A DNA stretch of 64,000 nucleotides from Notolepis coatsorum (GCA_963971535.1 OZ020589.1:93561182-93625181), one strand, 5' to 3'; shown: positions 11,430-22,915, numbered from the stretch's first letter. The notes: a model not told the origin generated them from the sequence alone. Translations and numbers: made by a program.

Positions 11430-12900
11430 CCGGGCTGTACGCTAAGCTTTTTCACTAGGGGCACACTTGCCCCTAAATGAGAAATTTAGGGGCAAAAAAT
11501 ATTTTTTAGGGGCAAATTTTTAAATAACAATTTTACCATTATTTATATCGATTGTTTTTGATAAAAAAAAAAAAGAAAAAAAATTATTTTATATAATTTT
11601 TTTTTAATAATATATATATATTATATAATCATACTTGTGATTGTGTTATCTGCGAGACATCGCCACCTCGCTGTCTGCAAACAGCTCCACTGTCTGTGTG
11701 TATACTCTCCAGCAAGGATTCTCCGGGGGTGCAGCTGGACCCTAAACGCTACATTCAGCATGCAAAAGAATTCTCCGGCGCTGCACCTGGACCCTGCCCT
11801 CACTCATGCGATGTAAACCAGGGACTCGAATACGCATGTTGTTGTTGTAGCCACATTGATGCCAGGAGCTTTCTGTAGCTACTGCTGGATGGCGTTGGGA
11901 CAACGCCTCAGTGAACTATTTAGTTTACTGCGACATTTCGTAGTGACTAGTTACCTAGCCAACGGAGGTATTATGCACTGGACTATTGCTGATGGATTTG
12001 TTGATGTCGGGAGCTATCCGAAGCTAGCCGGCTGGATAACGTTACACAATGCCTCAAAGTCATGTATTAAACTAAGTGAATAGTTGACTGGGTAATTTTG
12101 TAACGGTAGCTAACGTTATCTCACGAAGGTCCCACACTGACTAGACTAACGTCACGGTGAGGCAATAGCCTCTGTTTACATGCAACAGGTGGGGAGGGGG
12201 TAGCAGCAGCAGCAGCAGTGCGCGGTGCGCGCTTCATGTGTGCTGAGACAGCGAGTGAGAACTCCGCTAAAGAATTGGATCATGATTTTCGATTTTCACA
12301 TGACTATTTGATTGAGCGCCACACGGCGCTCAGACGTCTCAGTGGGAGGCGCCAAACGTAAAAACTGAGCGCAAATGGCGGGTGGCGCTCTCTAGTTTCG
12401 GTCCCTGCATGCACTACTAGACTTACTGGAGCATTTGTTGATAGCTATCAGTAGCTAGCCGGCTGGCAGGCTCACCGAGGTCCCAGTGTTTACAACAGCC
12501 ACGGGTGCGAGAGGGCTGGAGGAGGAGCAGACGCCGCAGCTCTCTCCGTGTGTCTGAGTTCAGTTCAGTTCGGCTCACTATAAGAGGTCGAACAACGCGT
12601 CGAAAATATGAAGCAATACTAACTTTACTTTTCTTCATAGCTAAATCAGACAGTCAGCCAGTCTATCAGAGTGAGTGCTCAGTCGATTGTTCCCGCTGAT
12701 CATACCTGCTGAGTGCTCACTGCTCAGCTCGCGTGAGTGACGTCATCGCGTCATCACACGCCTTGGATAATTTAGGAGTGAAATGCGAATCCAAGGCTTG
12801 AAAGCACTACTCGCAAGCCCGCCCCCAGATAATATTTACCAATCGCAACGGCCAATTAAAGGGGCAATTCGCGACGATATCATCGCAGTATACAGCCCTG
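11430..12900. mobile_element. TIR element in LTR, 5-bp duplication
   Basis: Left end CCGGGCTGTACGCTAAG, right end GTATACAGCCCTG (inverse CAGGGCTGTA). GCATG flanks both sides (11425-11429, 12901-12905), and the second LTR copy at 16535-16545 shows the unoccupied site with a single GCATG. That pair proves the insertion. A 5-bp duplication suggests a hAT subgroup. Near 12390-12407 it contains CTAGTTTCGGTCCCTG, the inverse of the end of the hAT at 23562, so another truncated element may lie within. Confidence 0.85.
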
Positions 12901-13173
12901 GCATGTGATCTGATCATCTCATTGTGTTAGCTGTTTACCCACCCCCCTTGTAAACAGTTGCTCTATTGTCTTGAAGGAAACCTGTCGCACCTTCCAAGCT
13001 GTTGATTACTTCCTCCTGCGCTAACTTGGCCCGTGGACTGACTGAATAACACAGCTGTTTTGACTACATCTTATGTTGGCTTAGAACCTTTTTGATTGGC
13101 ATGTTTCTACAAGACTATTACACATTAGTTTGATTTGAATTCCCGTTATGATCTATGTTCAAAAACTACCACA

Positions 13174-15588
13174 GTTTCCACACTCGGATAGTTTATCTAT
13201 CCTTAATTATGTCAAACATAGATCCTAACTTCTACTCACTACTATCTGGATATTAATTAAAACATTTTAAATCATACTTGGATAAAATACATATGGTTTG
13301 CCACACTCAGATCCTAAAATTCAACCGTACATTATTTTTCTAAATCTCCTTCTTATGTATACTTATAAATTCAAACACCTTTATTAGCAGTCCATTTCGG
13401 TTATTTGTGCCCCGTGTACAGTCTTTGACACGCTGTTTCGTACCAAGATCAATTTCCATTGGTTTCCTAATGTGATTTGTCAAATTCTGACTTGGAACAG
13501 TGAGGAGGGGGGTCAATGTTTTCTAGATCGACCTGGCCTCCTCCTTATTTCTCAGAGCTGGTGCAGTTCACGACTGCTGAATGCTACCACCAACTCTGGG
13601 AGGTGGAATTAGAAAGCAAATTGCCTTTCTATCACACCCCGTCTTCTGTCGAGACCGCATGTCTCGTGTTGAACTCTATAGGGGTAGGACCCCCAGCTGT
13701 ATTGCTCTGTCGCTGTCACAGCTGTGTTGAGGTCATCGCTGGCTGCTCAACCCCCGTTGACCCTCGGATTTGTGGAAGAGGTTTGCTTCTCCCCCCCTTC
13801 CGCCTGGTCGTTGATAGGGGCGATAGCAGCTCCACCCTTTCGCTTGTTGACCCCCTGGTCAATTGCTAAGGCCTTGCAGCCCGTCTGTTGACAGCCGGAG
13901 TTGTTGCTGAGGCCTAGCCGCCTGTCTCCTCGTAGGTTGCCTGTCGTTTGGCTCCTCTCGTTCCCCTCTGAAGCCTCAAGACCCGGTCACTGCGTTGGCC
14001 GGAACTCTCCACACTTGAGAGTTAGGCTTCTCCTGGATCTCTTGGTGGCCTGCAGTGTTGTGATTCCCCATGGACCTCTGGGTAGACACTAGCCAGTGTC
14101 TGGTTCCCCAGTACTGATGAAATCCTTGGATCTGCTTCGTACCACACTCGGATGCATGTCGGTTCCCCAATCTCCTGTTCGTATCCTGCAGTGCATATAT
14201 ATCGCTTCGGGACAGTGCAGGTTACTTCTACCACAACAATTTATTGAGAATCCATATTTTTCCTCCCTCAGACACTCTTTACTGGTCTGAGTTTTGACAA
14301 CTTTCTTTTCCAAATTATTTTTCTATATATTTTATGGCTTCTTGATCGTTAATATTCAAAATTCAGAAAAATGCACATGGCTCTCCTTATATTATGCTGT
14401 CAAAACAGTATACCCCACCACCCTTCGATGTGGAATGACATTCAAACATCGTTACCTTCGTCCCTGGACAGCTGCTTCCCGGCCTGGACAGTCAGAACTG
14501 ACACGCCCACTCTCCCAGTAATCCTAGGTGTATGGCAACAAATCACAGTCCACCTTAAACACACATCTTCCACATGCTCCGTCAGCCTTCACCAAGCCAA
14601 CAGAGTCCCCCACAAGCCAATTATCAATTACACATGTTCACACCCTACACAAAGACTAATTCGGCCAATAGCAACCAAAACCTATTGAGCTTATCAATGT
14701 ACAGAGAATCATGCTTCCCAACACTTTCACCAATCACGACACACCCCCAGCTCCTAGAACCGGGTATTTAATGGGCGGAGAACAAAAATCCATGAACCAG
14801 CTCATGTCCATTCACTTTGTTCCCAGTCCATTTTATAGACATATACTACCCCGTCCTGATTTGTCGAGATCACTCCCAGCTTGCCAGGTACCCTAAGAAA
14901 AAATATATAGAAAGAAAAGAAACAAAAAACAAAACATACAAAGAAAAACCATGCCTAAACCAATAAATGAAAAAATAAACTAAACTTGTGAGCTTTTCTT
15001 TTTTCTTTTCAACTCATTATTAACCTATTACCTAGAGGCTTATGCACCCCCGTATTAACTAAGAAACAAAAAAGGGAAAATCAAATGAATAAACAAAATG
15101 AATGCTCCCGGCCTAAGTCAGGAATTGCTCGTAACACACTAGAAAAGAGAATTTCTACAGAAAATAAAAATAAACACCTATACCTATTACTCATAACTGT
15201 TAATATCCGTCTATCAATACCATAAAAAACTAGAAACAACTATGGGTCTTTTTAATTTCTTAATCATGCAGTCCACCCTTTGACCAATCTGAATATTGAC
15301 CAAGCATGGATAATTTACTGACCACTAGCTTCCGCAGTGTCACATCATCACACTGTCTAATATTGAATACCTAATATTAACTGTTTAACATAATTTGATT
15401 TTCTTGTTAGTCTGATTAGTTCATGCATTTGTCAGTTAATCACACATTCATTTTTAGTAACTTCCATTCATAATCTAATCACCTAACCCCTCTATTTATT
15501 TTGTATTCTATTTTTATTCTAATCTAATCAGGAGCATATATTTTTATTCAATCTATTCCATATTTACCCTAATCAGTTGCATATATTT
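13174..15588. other. LTR-element interior, no pol seen
   Basis: AT-rich sequence with several frames of 60-117 codons on both strands, none with a domain I recognise. A TATTTAATGGG promoter-like string lies near 14764. If this was once pol or env it is too decayed to identify. Confidence 0.5.
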
Positions 15589-16428
15589 TTATTCTGCCGG
15601 TGGCCTCTGCAGACATGACCTTTGAAAATGACCTTTCAGTCCACAGATCCAGCAAACCTGTCCGTGTCCCCTGGGTTGTGGGACCCGGTGGGCCGCCCGC
15701 CTGTGATCGGATGGCCCTGGGGTCATTGGGCCCAGAGCATGTAAAGCCACGTACCTATTTGGTTCAGTCACAGTTCCTTGAGCCTGTTGTTGAGAGGGGC
15801 CCGCTACCTGTCCAGACGACGAAGCACACGGCATTGCTCGATCACGGTTGCCTAACACCGACGCCCAAAACATGATCTCAATAGCTGTCGCTTCTAGTAG
15901 TGCAGTCTTTCTTGCCAGTTCTTGTTCCAATCTCTGAGTCTCGTGTGCGGCTTGACCGATCTCCAGCTGTGTCTTCATCAGATCTCGATGAACTGCCTCG
16001 TGTTGTTCGAACGCTGTTACAAACGCTCTCTTTTGTCTATAGGACAACGCCTCTTCCCCCAACTCAGCGCTGGCGGTCTGACTTCCCATCGCTGGGTCCC
16101 GCCTCTCATCTTGGCTCTGGTGCTGAGGGGGTCCTGGACAGGGGGAGCTTGCTGGCTGTGGGCATTGTTCTTGATACTGACCCTGGTTTTGCCCACGCCC
16201 ACTTCCTCTGTTCTCCCATCGAGGGCCGCCTGTCGTGTATAGATAGCCCCACTCACATTCCCGAGAAATGTGTCCGAGATTCCCGCACCTCCAACACACA
16301 ATTGACTGTGCTCTGGATCTCTTCGCACTCCCTCTTTTGTTTCCACCTCGTCCCCGTGACTGCCCAGGTTTTCCCATTGGCCTTTGTTGTTGTTCTTGAG
16401 GGAGGCTCGTCCCCCGCTCTTCCTCCAC
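15589..16428 (-). pseudogene. Gag nucleocapsid-like ORF, two CCHC knuckles
   Basis: A 279-codon frame, open throughout, with two zinc knuckles of the pattern C-x2-C-x4-H-x4-C. The first is near residues 45-58 (CWRCGNLGHISREC), the second near 259-272 (CWICGLKGHFQRSC). Between them are a Gln/Pro/Gly-rich stretch and a likely coiled coil (about residues 125-185). Such knuckles bind RNA in the Gag nucleocapsid of retroviruses and LTR retrotransposons. About 200 residues between two knuckles is unusual. No matrix or capsid domain was recognised upstream and no pol follows, so this is probably a remnant of a larger Gag. Confidence 0.65.
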
Positions 16429-16502
16429 CTTGGCCCTTGCTGCCTGGTTCCTAGTCGGCGGGCCACTTCTCTCAGTCTGGTACTGATGGTGGGGGTGGGG
16501 GA

Positions 16503-16806
16503 TCCCTAGGCCGCGGGCCAGCCGATACCAACTGCATGTGATCTGATCATCTCATTGTGTTAGCTGTTTACCCACCCCCCTTGTAAACAGTTGCTCTATT
16601 GTCTTGAAGGAAACCTGTCGCACCTTCCAAGCTGTTGATTACTTCCTCCTGCGCTAACTTGGCCCGTGGACTGACTGAATAACACAGCTGTTTTGACTAC
16701 ATCTTATGTTGGCTTAGAACCTTTTTGATTGGCATGTTTCTACAAGACTATTACACATTAGTTTGATTTGAATTCCCGTTATGATCTATGTTCAAAAACT
16801 ACCACA
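16503..16806. repeat. right LTR, truncated
   Basis: Direct repeat of the final 300 bases of the left LTR, from TCCCTAGGCCGCGGG to AACTACCACA, without the nested element found at 11430. It abuts the native hAT sequence (AAACAATGTTTCTG), fixing the outer border. A G-rich GGTGGGGGTGGGGGA run precedes it. Confidence 0.8.
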
Positions 16807-17104
16807 CATAAACAATGTTTCTGTACTGGAGGTGTACAGTATTTCAATAGGAAACCCTGAAAGGATTATTTTTCTAGAAGAGCAACACTAGCCAAAACAT
16901 AGGCATTGTATGCATAAAAGGGGCAACAGCTAAAGTTAAGTGACTGTTACTTTTGTAGCAGTAGTTTGATTTGATCGTTTATTTGATAGGGACAGCACAT
17001 GTTAATGAACATCAAGTACAAAATACAAAATGTAAACATGCAGGGTTGTAGCAACTAGCAAGAGCTAATTTACACCAGGAGACAGTAAAACTCTTTCAAT
17101 AAAT

Positions 17105-17640
17105 AAATAGCCTGAATGAATGAATGAATGAATGACTTTATTTGACAATATAAAAAATAAACATGTGACAGAAGAGCACAGTCGGGATATACTGCCAAGG
17201 ATGAAACACAAAAAAGCTCAGAGCTTATTTCCATTGTGGTCCTTGTAGGGGGGTGGGGGAATGTGATGCTTAAAACATGCATCATACAAAACGTGACATC
17301 ACAACACATCACATATACCATTTAACATTTATATACATACAGACTCACACAACATGCAAGGGTGCCTTAAGCTAAGTGTCTAGGTATAGTCCCTTTTGAG
17401 CCATGTCTTCAGGCTGGACTTGAATCTAACGGCACTGTCTATGGTTTTCAGTTCACTGGGCAGACTATTCCAATAGACAGCTGCTGAATATAAAAATGAC
17501 TCCTTCCCCATACAGCTCCTGAATCTGACTGGCACAAAGTCAGTTGAGCTGCGCCTTGTTTGGTAAGCATGGTTAGCCTGCTTAGGGTAAAAGCATTGTG
17601 ACAATCAATGATAAAAACAACAATAAAAACAAGAAACAAG
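17105..17640 (-). mobile_element. L2/CR1-type LINE 3' end
   Basis: Minus-strand frame 17380-17604 reads a LINE C-terminus with SAAVYWNSLPSELK and FKSSLKTWLK, the usual final motifs of L2/CR1-type reverse transcriptases, ending in a stop. The 3' end at left has a (GAAT)n tail, (ATTC)n on the minus strand. The rest of the element is missing, the common 5' truncation of LINE copies. Confidence 0.75.
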
Positions 17641-17920
17641 TTACATAAACTAAATCAGATTAAAAATTATCACAGTTCTGGTTTGCCTTAAGATGCAGTT
17701 TAAGATGGGTCTTGAACATGGAGTATGTGGGGCACTCTCTAATCACAACTGGTAGGCTATTCCAGTAGTTACCACCTTTAACAGAGAACACAGTTTTAGC
17801 AAAGGTAGTATACCGAAAAGGCACCTTACAGTCCTCTCTACTGATGATGGCCCTGGTGGTAATGCCAGTGTCTCCTTTTTGTTTAATGTCAGTGCCTTTT
17901 TTATTAGGCCTAGTTGTTGG

Positions 17921-18999
17921 TAGAGTTGTTCCGATACCGATACCAGTATCGGAAAAGCCGCCGATACTGGCTAAAATGCTGGTATCGGTATCGGCGAGTA
18001 CCCTCTAATGTTGCGCTCCGATACCATATGACGTAATTTATCAACAACACTGTGGTCTGTTGAGTAAGCATTATAAAACAAACGTGTGCTTAATCGATGA
18101 AAGTGTCAATGCCATTTGTCATTTTAACAGCAGATACTTTCTTAAATGTCATCGTCCCGACAGAGCGGTGTTGACGGGGAGCTCATGGGTTCGCTTGGTG
18201 GCTGGTGTTATTAGCATTGAACAGCTAACCGAAAGCTAGCTTTAACATTACCTTGGCTAAAGTTGGGGCTATTCATATAATCCAGCAATAATGGCTGCAG
18301 ACCTGCAAGCAAAGTACAGCAAGTTGGCAAAGGAGTATTCCAAGTTAAATCACAATGTCACCAGTAACGTTACAGTCTTCTATGGTCTTCCCATATACCG
18401 GTAGCTCATGCTAGCTAACGGTAACGTCGTCATTGCACAATTGCACGTCGCGTACACAATTAATGACATGTTGCGGACAGCCATATCGGCGACAATGTTT
18501 AGCTTTTAGTGCCAAATGATAAGAGTCTGAGGCGGAGTCTCAAAAGAGAATGTTGAATATTTATTGTGCAAAAATCACAACAGATCCTCTGCTACTTCAA
18601 CGGAGCCTTGTAGACAGACTGAGTAGGGTATATCTGCAGAGCCAGTGGGTAGCGAGTGCAGCAACGTATAATGTCCGTGTGGATCATTGGAGTAGGGTAT
18701 ATCTGCAGTGCTGAAGCCCCATACTCATTGATTAATGATACTAATACAAATCTATACAATCACCTGTTGTTGAATAAATACCATTACTTTCTAGTTATTA
18801 CTAAAAAACAGTATATATAAAACAGTAGTTGTTAAAAAAATATATATATATATATATTTATAAAAAATTTATATAATATATATATTTTTTTAAATTTATG
18901 TATGCACTGGTATCGGATAAGTATCGGTATCGGCCGATACCCAAAGCTTAGGTATCGGAATCGGATCGGAAAGGAAAAAATGGTATCGGAACATCTCTA
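17921..18999. mobile_element. hAT element, 1079 bp
   Basis: Starts TAGAGTTGTTCCGATACCG and ends GGTATCGGAACATCTCTA. GTTGTTGG lies on both sides (17913-17920 and 19000-19007). The ends are GATACC-rich. A short duplicated string GGGTATATCTGCAG occurs near 18628 and 18695. Non-coding. Confidence 0.94.
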
Positions 19000-19354
19000 G
19001 TTGTTGGCTACAACTTTGCCACAGTAGGCATGAATCACCTAATAGTTCGAATGTCTGTGTCCCATTCCAGTTTGCACATGCAGATACACACACACGCACA
19101 CAGTGGGCCAGTGACTTTGGTGGTATGTGCTATTGCACAGATGTGTGTCCCATCCCCGTTTGCACATGCACGCACAGTACAAATATACATTTATTTAAAA
19201 AAATAAAAATAAACTCTGTTACTTGAAATATTTTCACTGTGCTCCTAAATATTTTTGTGTGCTCCTAGATTTCTTTGTGTCCTCCTACATTTTTTCATTT
19301 AGGAGCACAATGTGCTCCTTGGGAAAAAGGTTAGCGTAGAGCCCTGGTTCTGCC

Positions 19355-20198
19355 TCTAACCTCTAACAGCCTGCAGCCTGCTAGCATTATCCAATTCATA
19401 TCAATCGAAATAACGTATTGTTTTCATCTCTCTATATTAATGTGATTCCATCAACACAACATAAATGTTCAAAACACGACAAGACAATTTGCATCACTTC
19501 CCACGGTTCTCGGCACTTATTCTACCGGTAGTGCGGTAGTTGTTGCCACAGTATTGGGTCTTTGGGTGAATACTTCATTGGCGGGGAAGAAGAACACTGA
19601 TAGCGGTGTGTGGACCGTCCCGCGAGCCCCAGGCCACCGTGATCTCAAGGTTCATATAATATAACTGGCTTTGTGGTAGATTAACAAGACTAGGCCTAGT
19701 GCAGCTGGACCCAGCATAGAATATATTTGGGGAAATAAAGAAGAAAAGCCAGAATCCAGAGAAGCAAGACTGAAATATGTGATGTCACCAGGTATAAAGT
19801 GGAGCTGCTACATTGACAATGAATTGGAGACAGATTTTTCAGACCTGCATAATGTTTTTATATCCAAATGAGCTTTATTCTACAGTGCTCTCAGTACCCA
19901 TATACTCTGTCCGCCATGCTCTAACGATGCTTCTCCACTACCTTGCCATGCTGGACCATAATCCGGGCTCCTGTTTTGTGTGCCGGGCTGCAGTACCCTT
20001 GCCACCTTTAGCTACTTTCTTGCCCCTTCTTGGTCTTCTTGGAGGAGGGTGGCTTCTCCCCGTCTGATAAACTGGATTGATGGGGTTGGTCTCGCATAGG
20101 TCTGCCGCTTTTTCCTTCTCATCTACGCCAGTGCTCTGAAGCGGAGATACAGTGGCATCTTGTCATGATGAACTCCTTGAACTCCACCTTGAACTCTT
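19355..20198. other. unassigned region, one open minus-strand stretch
   Basis: No recognised gene. On the minus strand about 75 codons are open between stops at roughly 19945-20165, rich in Lys/Arg/Pro with a KKVAKGGKG-like basic run. It could be an exon or chance; there is no domain or clear splice site. Confidence 0.35.
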
Positions 20199-20291
20199 TG
20201 ACCACTGATGATGGGGGCAGCTGTAACTGTATAGGCCTATTAACGACCACTGATGATAGGGGTAGCTGTAATAGACCTGATGTATAGCCCT

Positions 20292-20798
20292 TAGGGGTCT
20301 AACGATGCGACCTCACAACGATTCGATTTGATTACGATTATTCAGGCAACGATTCAATTAGGGCTGTACCGAATGCTTCGAAGCTTCGATCATAATGTTG
20401 ACATTCGAATTCTAAATCAACATTCGAATTAAATTTTTTTTATAAAAAAAGATTTTTTTAAACATTTTTAATCTTTTTTTATTTTTATTATTATTATCTG
20501 TTTAAACCAATGGGGGTTTTCGTCACAGTTGCAGTTAAAGATTAGGCTACACTAATATTATAATATTATACTATAAGACGTCACCATCACTTTCATACCA
20601 ACCGTACCCTTATTGGATTATTTATGTTGATTTGATTTGAAATCTTTATTTCGAACATGCATACAAACAAACAATAACAAAAAGCAAAACAACTCAATCT
20701 ACTTGTTCGAAAAGGAGTAGGAAGAAGTATACACTTATTTAATCCTACCCCTTTTCCACTACTCAAATGAGTGTACTATTTTAAAACATAAAAAAGAA

Positions 20799-20836
<38 letters not shown>

Positions 20837-21217
20837 AAACAAAAAACAAAAACTATATATGTAAAACATGAACGAAATAAAATAGAAAACAAAATAACAA
20901 TTATTTATGTTGACGAAACTGATGAGTTATATTCATTAAAGAACGTTGATTTAATAAAATAAAAATACTCATTTAATCAGATTAATCACTATTAAAATTG
21001 AGGATTTAGTTTGAGAAAAAAAAATAAAGAAATAACTTTTTTTCTGATTTAAAAAAAAAAAAAAAAAAAATTGAAGGACATTTCTTTTTTATAGACATTC
21101 GAAGCTTCATTCGAATACTTCAATCGAAGCTTTGAATGTTAAAAAATGACATTCGGTACAGCCCTAGATTCAATGCACCATGAAATCTCTTCATTTGACC
21201 ACATCGTTACACCCCTA
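20292..21217. mobile_element. outer hAT element in minisatellite
   Basis: Left end TAGGGGTCTAACGATGCGAC, right end CATCGTTACACCCCTA. ATAGCCCT precedes it; the same 8 bases occur 5 bases beyond the right end, so the duplication is imperfect. Once the inner hAT is removed it is only about 110 bp. A truncated relative of the right end lies near 24182-24201. Confidence 0.7.
20359..21166. mobile_element. inner hAT element, 808 bp
   Basis: Ends TAGGGCTGTACCGAATGC and CATTCGGTACAGCCCTA, with GATTCAAT exactly on both sides (20351-20358 and 21167-21174). Inner blocks TTCGAAGCTTCG are palindromic. It contains an interspersed-repeat tail near 20628-20780 and an (AT)n tract at about 20808-20833. Non-coding. 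Confidence 0.94.
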
Positions 21218-21845
21218 ATCTAATAGCCCTACTAACGACCACTGATGATAGGGGTAGCTGTTTATAGACCTGATGTATAGCCCTACTAACGACCACTGAT
21301 GCTAGGGGTAGCTGTAACAGACCTGATGTATAGCCCTACTGACGACCACTGATTATGGGGATAGCTGTAACAGACCTGTAACAGTATAGCCCTGCTGATA
21401 TGAAACTTGGTGGAACTCCAAGCCACCTGCTGAGGTGTTTGTTCCCTCGCCTCTCGACTCCTTCCACTGATGTGACATAGACACTTCATAGATCATCAGT
21501 GGCCACACATAGTCTTGGCAGCAGAACGTGCTGGAAGGGTCGCCTATTCTTTAATCCCAGCCCAAGAGTGCTTCTGAGTGCTTCCACGTTTTCCCTGATT
21601 GGCCGTGCCAACGCCTAGCACGCCCCGCGGCAGAGCGGCAGCGGCGCATAGAGGTTGCCGCGGCATTATGCAGCCGCAATCCCCCCTGTTTTAACATCGA
21701 CGGTTAGCTCAGCTCGTTCGCCGCCTTGCTGTGGAGCCTGCGGTCCAGTTGGTGACAAGTTCGAATCACTTCAATTTTTTTATTTTATTTTTTTTTACGT
21801 TTAATTAATTGATCATCTCTCTATATAAACGTGCATTCTTTCGCC

Positions 21846-21973
21846 GGTTAAGTTTAGGCATTCTTTCGGAGTTGGTTAAGGTTAGGGTTAGGGCTGGGCG
21901 ATATAACGATAACGATAAATATCGCGATATATTTTAATAATCGATATCGAATATCGAAATAAAAAAATATCGA

Positions 21974-22006
<33 letters not shown>

Positions 22007-22745
22007 GACCTCCAACAGGGCAGTTTTAAAACCAGAGACAGTGGACAGACTTGTCTTTCTTGCCTGCAACTTAAAGTAATGACTTTGCTTGTCCAAATGA
22101 CAATACTGACCAAATTGAGATTTATTTGTCTCTTGTCCATTTATTTTGTTTGCTTTCTAATTTAAAATACAGTTTGAAACCGTCTGTACACAGTAGGCTA
22201 TGTGTGCTAGCAGAGCTAGACTCCAGTCACGGTGCACATGTGCGGTGGTTTGTCCACCAAAAAAGCGCCAAAAGATCGAAAATAAACTAGCAGAGCCAGA
22301 ACTGTTCAACTCCCCTGGAGCCACAGCCAGCAGAGAAGCCGGTTTACTTTCGCTTTTAAACCAGCTGCAGCCTGAGAACTGGAGTGTGAGGGGATGTAAC
22401 ACTAAAGATGGCGGCAACGACAAAGAATTGCTGCAAAATAAACATACATCTGTTGTTTCTCGATATCGATATCGAGAAATATGATAACATTATCATATCG
22501 TTATCGCGATATGATTTTTTTCCATATCGCCCAGCCCTAGTTAGGGTTATGTTTAGGCATTCTTTCGGAGTTGGTTAAGGTTAGGGTTAAGTTTAGGCAT
22601 TATTTCGGAGTTGGTTAAGGTTAGGGTTAAGTTTAGGCATTCTTTCGGAGTTGGTTAAGGTTAGGGTTAAGTTTAGGCATTATTTCGGAGTTGGTTAAGG
22701 TTAGGGTTAAGTTTAGGCATTTTTTCGGAGTTGGTTAAGGTTAGA
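21846..22745. repeat. 40-bp telomere-like tandem repeat
   Basis: Units contain AAGTTTAGGCATTCTTTCGG then AGTTGGTTAAGGTTAGGGTT, period 40 bp. One copy lies left of the nested hAT (21846-21888) and about five at 22540-22745. GGTTAGGGTT resembles the vertebrate telomere motif, but the 40-base unit shows this is a minisatellite inside a transposon. Confidence 0.9.
21889..22539. mobile_element. hAT element, 651 bp, in tandem repeat
   Basis: Starts TAGGGCTGGGCGATATAACG and ends CATATCGCCCAGCCCTA, with GTTAGGGT on both sides (21881-21888 and 22540-22547). It inserted into a unit of the 40-bp array. A T run of about 28 bases lies near 21979-22006. Non-coding. Confidence 0.94.
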
Positions 22746-22915
22746 GTTTGTCGCAGAGCATGGCAATAGAATGCCTGTCTGTCTTTCTTTCGCCGGAGCA
22801 GCAGCCTATTTCCGCTCTGCCGCTCTTCCACGCGCCGCGGTCACATGGGCGTCGTGGCCAATCAGAGAAACGCGAAGCACTCTTGGGCTGGGATTAATAT
22901 AGACGCGGAAGGGTC

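Larger units (their letters stand above)
9283..13173. repeat. left LTR with two nested elements
   Basis: Starts TGTAGTATTTTCCC and ends AACTACCACA. Without the nested hATs (9835-10775 and 11430-12900) it would be about 1.47 kb. It has a minus-strand-oriented terminal structure if the Gag ORF defines the sense. That the part from 9283 to 11393 belongs to the LTR is inferred from position; only 11394 onward is confirmed by the second copy. Confidence 0.55.
9283..16806. mobile_element. LTR retroelement, degenerate
   Basis: Comparison with the uninterrupted relative near 24360-24400 shows an insertion between CGCAAACTCA (left) and AAACAATGTTTCTG (right). The insert begins TGTAGTAT and ends CTACCACA, with TG...CA ends. 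The last 300 bases occur twice as a direct repeat (11394-13173 after removing a nested element, and 16503-16806), as expected of LTRs. A Gag-like ORF lies on the minus strand. No reverse transcriptase, protease or integrase was seen. I found no clear target duplication. Confidence 0.7.
16962..19080 (-). mobile_element. LINE 3' part, split by LINE and hAT
   Basis: On the minus strand a conceptual C-terminus is readable at about 17640-17890 (pieces such as GNYWNSLP and FKTHLKLHLK), typical of the end of L2/CR1-type reverse transcriptases. Its 3' untranslated part continues at 16962-17104 (inverse of TTTGATAGGGACAGCAC), after another LINE inserted at 17105-17640. A hAT with exact duplication interrupts it at 17921-18999. 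5' truncated. Confidence 0.6.
8699..19346. mobile_element. hAT element expanded to 10.6 kb by nesting
   Basis: Left end CAGGGCTCTACAGTGTGACC and right end GGTTAGCGTAGAGCCCTG are inverted repeats over about 11 bases. GTTCTGCC lies on both sides (8691-8698 and 19347-19354), an exact 8-bp duplication despite 10.6 kb between. The native interior, seen at 8740-9282 and 16807-16960, resembles that of the hAT at 23562-24839. Everything else inside arrived later: an LTR retroelement, two LINE ends and several DNA elements. Confidence 0.85.
20199..21400. repeat. 53-bp minisatellite split by hAT elements
   Basis: Units containing GACCACTGATGATAGGGG and GACCTGATGTATAGCCCT recur about every 53 bases, roughly 1.7 copies at 20199-20291 and three or more at 21224-21400. 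The array is interrupted by the two nested hAT elements in between. Confidence 0.8.
21542..22906. mobile_element. Mutator-like TIR element, 9-bp duplication
   Basis: GGAAGGGTC flanks both sides (21533-21541 and 22907-22915), a 9-bp duplication as in Mutator-like elements. The ends are long inverted repeats containing TTAATCCCAGCCCAAGAGTG at left and its inverse at right, followed by an inverted GCGGCAGAGCGGC-type block. The interior carries a 40-bp tandem repeat and a nested hAT, but no transposase. A tRNA-like string (GTTAGCTCAG and GTTCGAATC, 21712-21770) is too weak to call. Confidence 0.75.

Noticed and set aside
13516-14313. Possible env or pol frames in the LTR element
   Set aside because: Frames of 60-117 codons on both strands without motifs; cannot support a viral gene call.
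15900-16454. 184-codon plus-strand ORF
   Set aside because: Shadow of the minus-strand Gag-like frame, which has clear zinc knuckles.
21712-21770. tRNA gene
   Set aside because: B-box-like GTTCGAATC is present but stems do not form; lies inside a Mutator-like element.
21846-22745. Interstitial telomere
   Set aside because: The period is 40 bp, not 6, and the array is bounded by a transposon.
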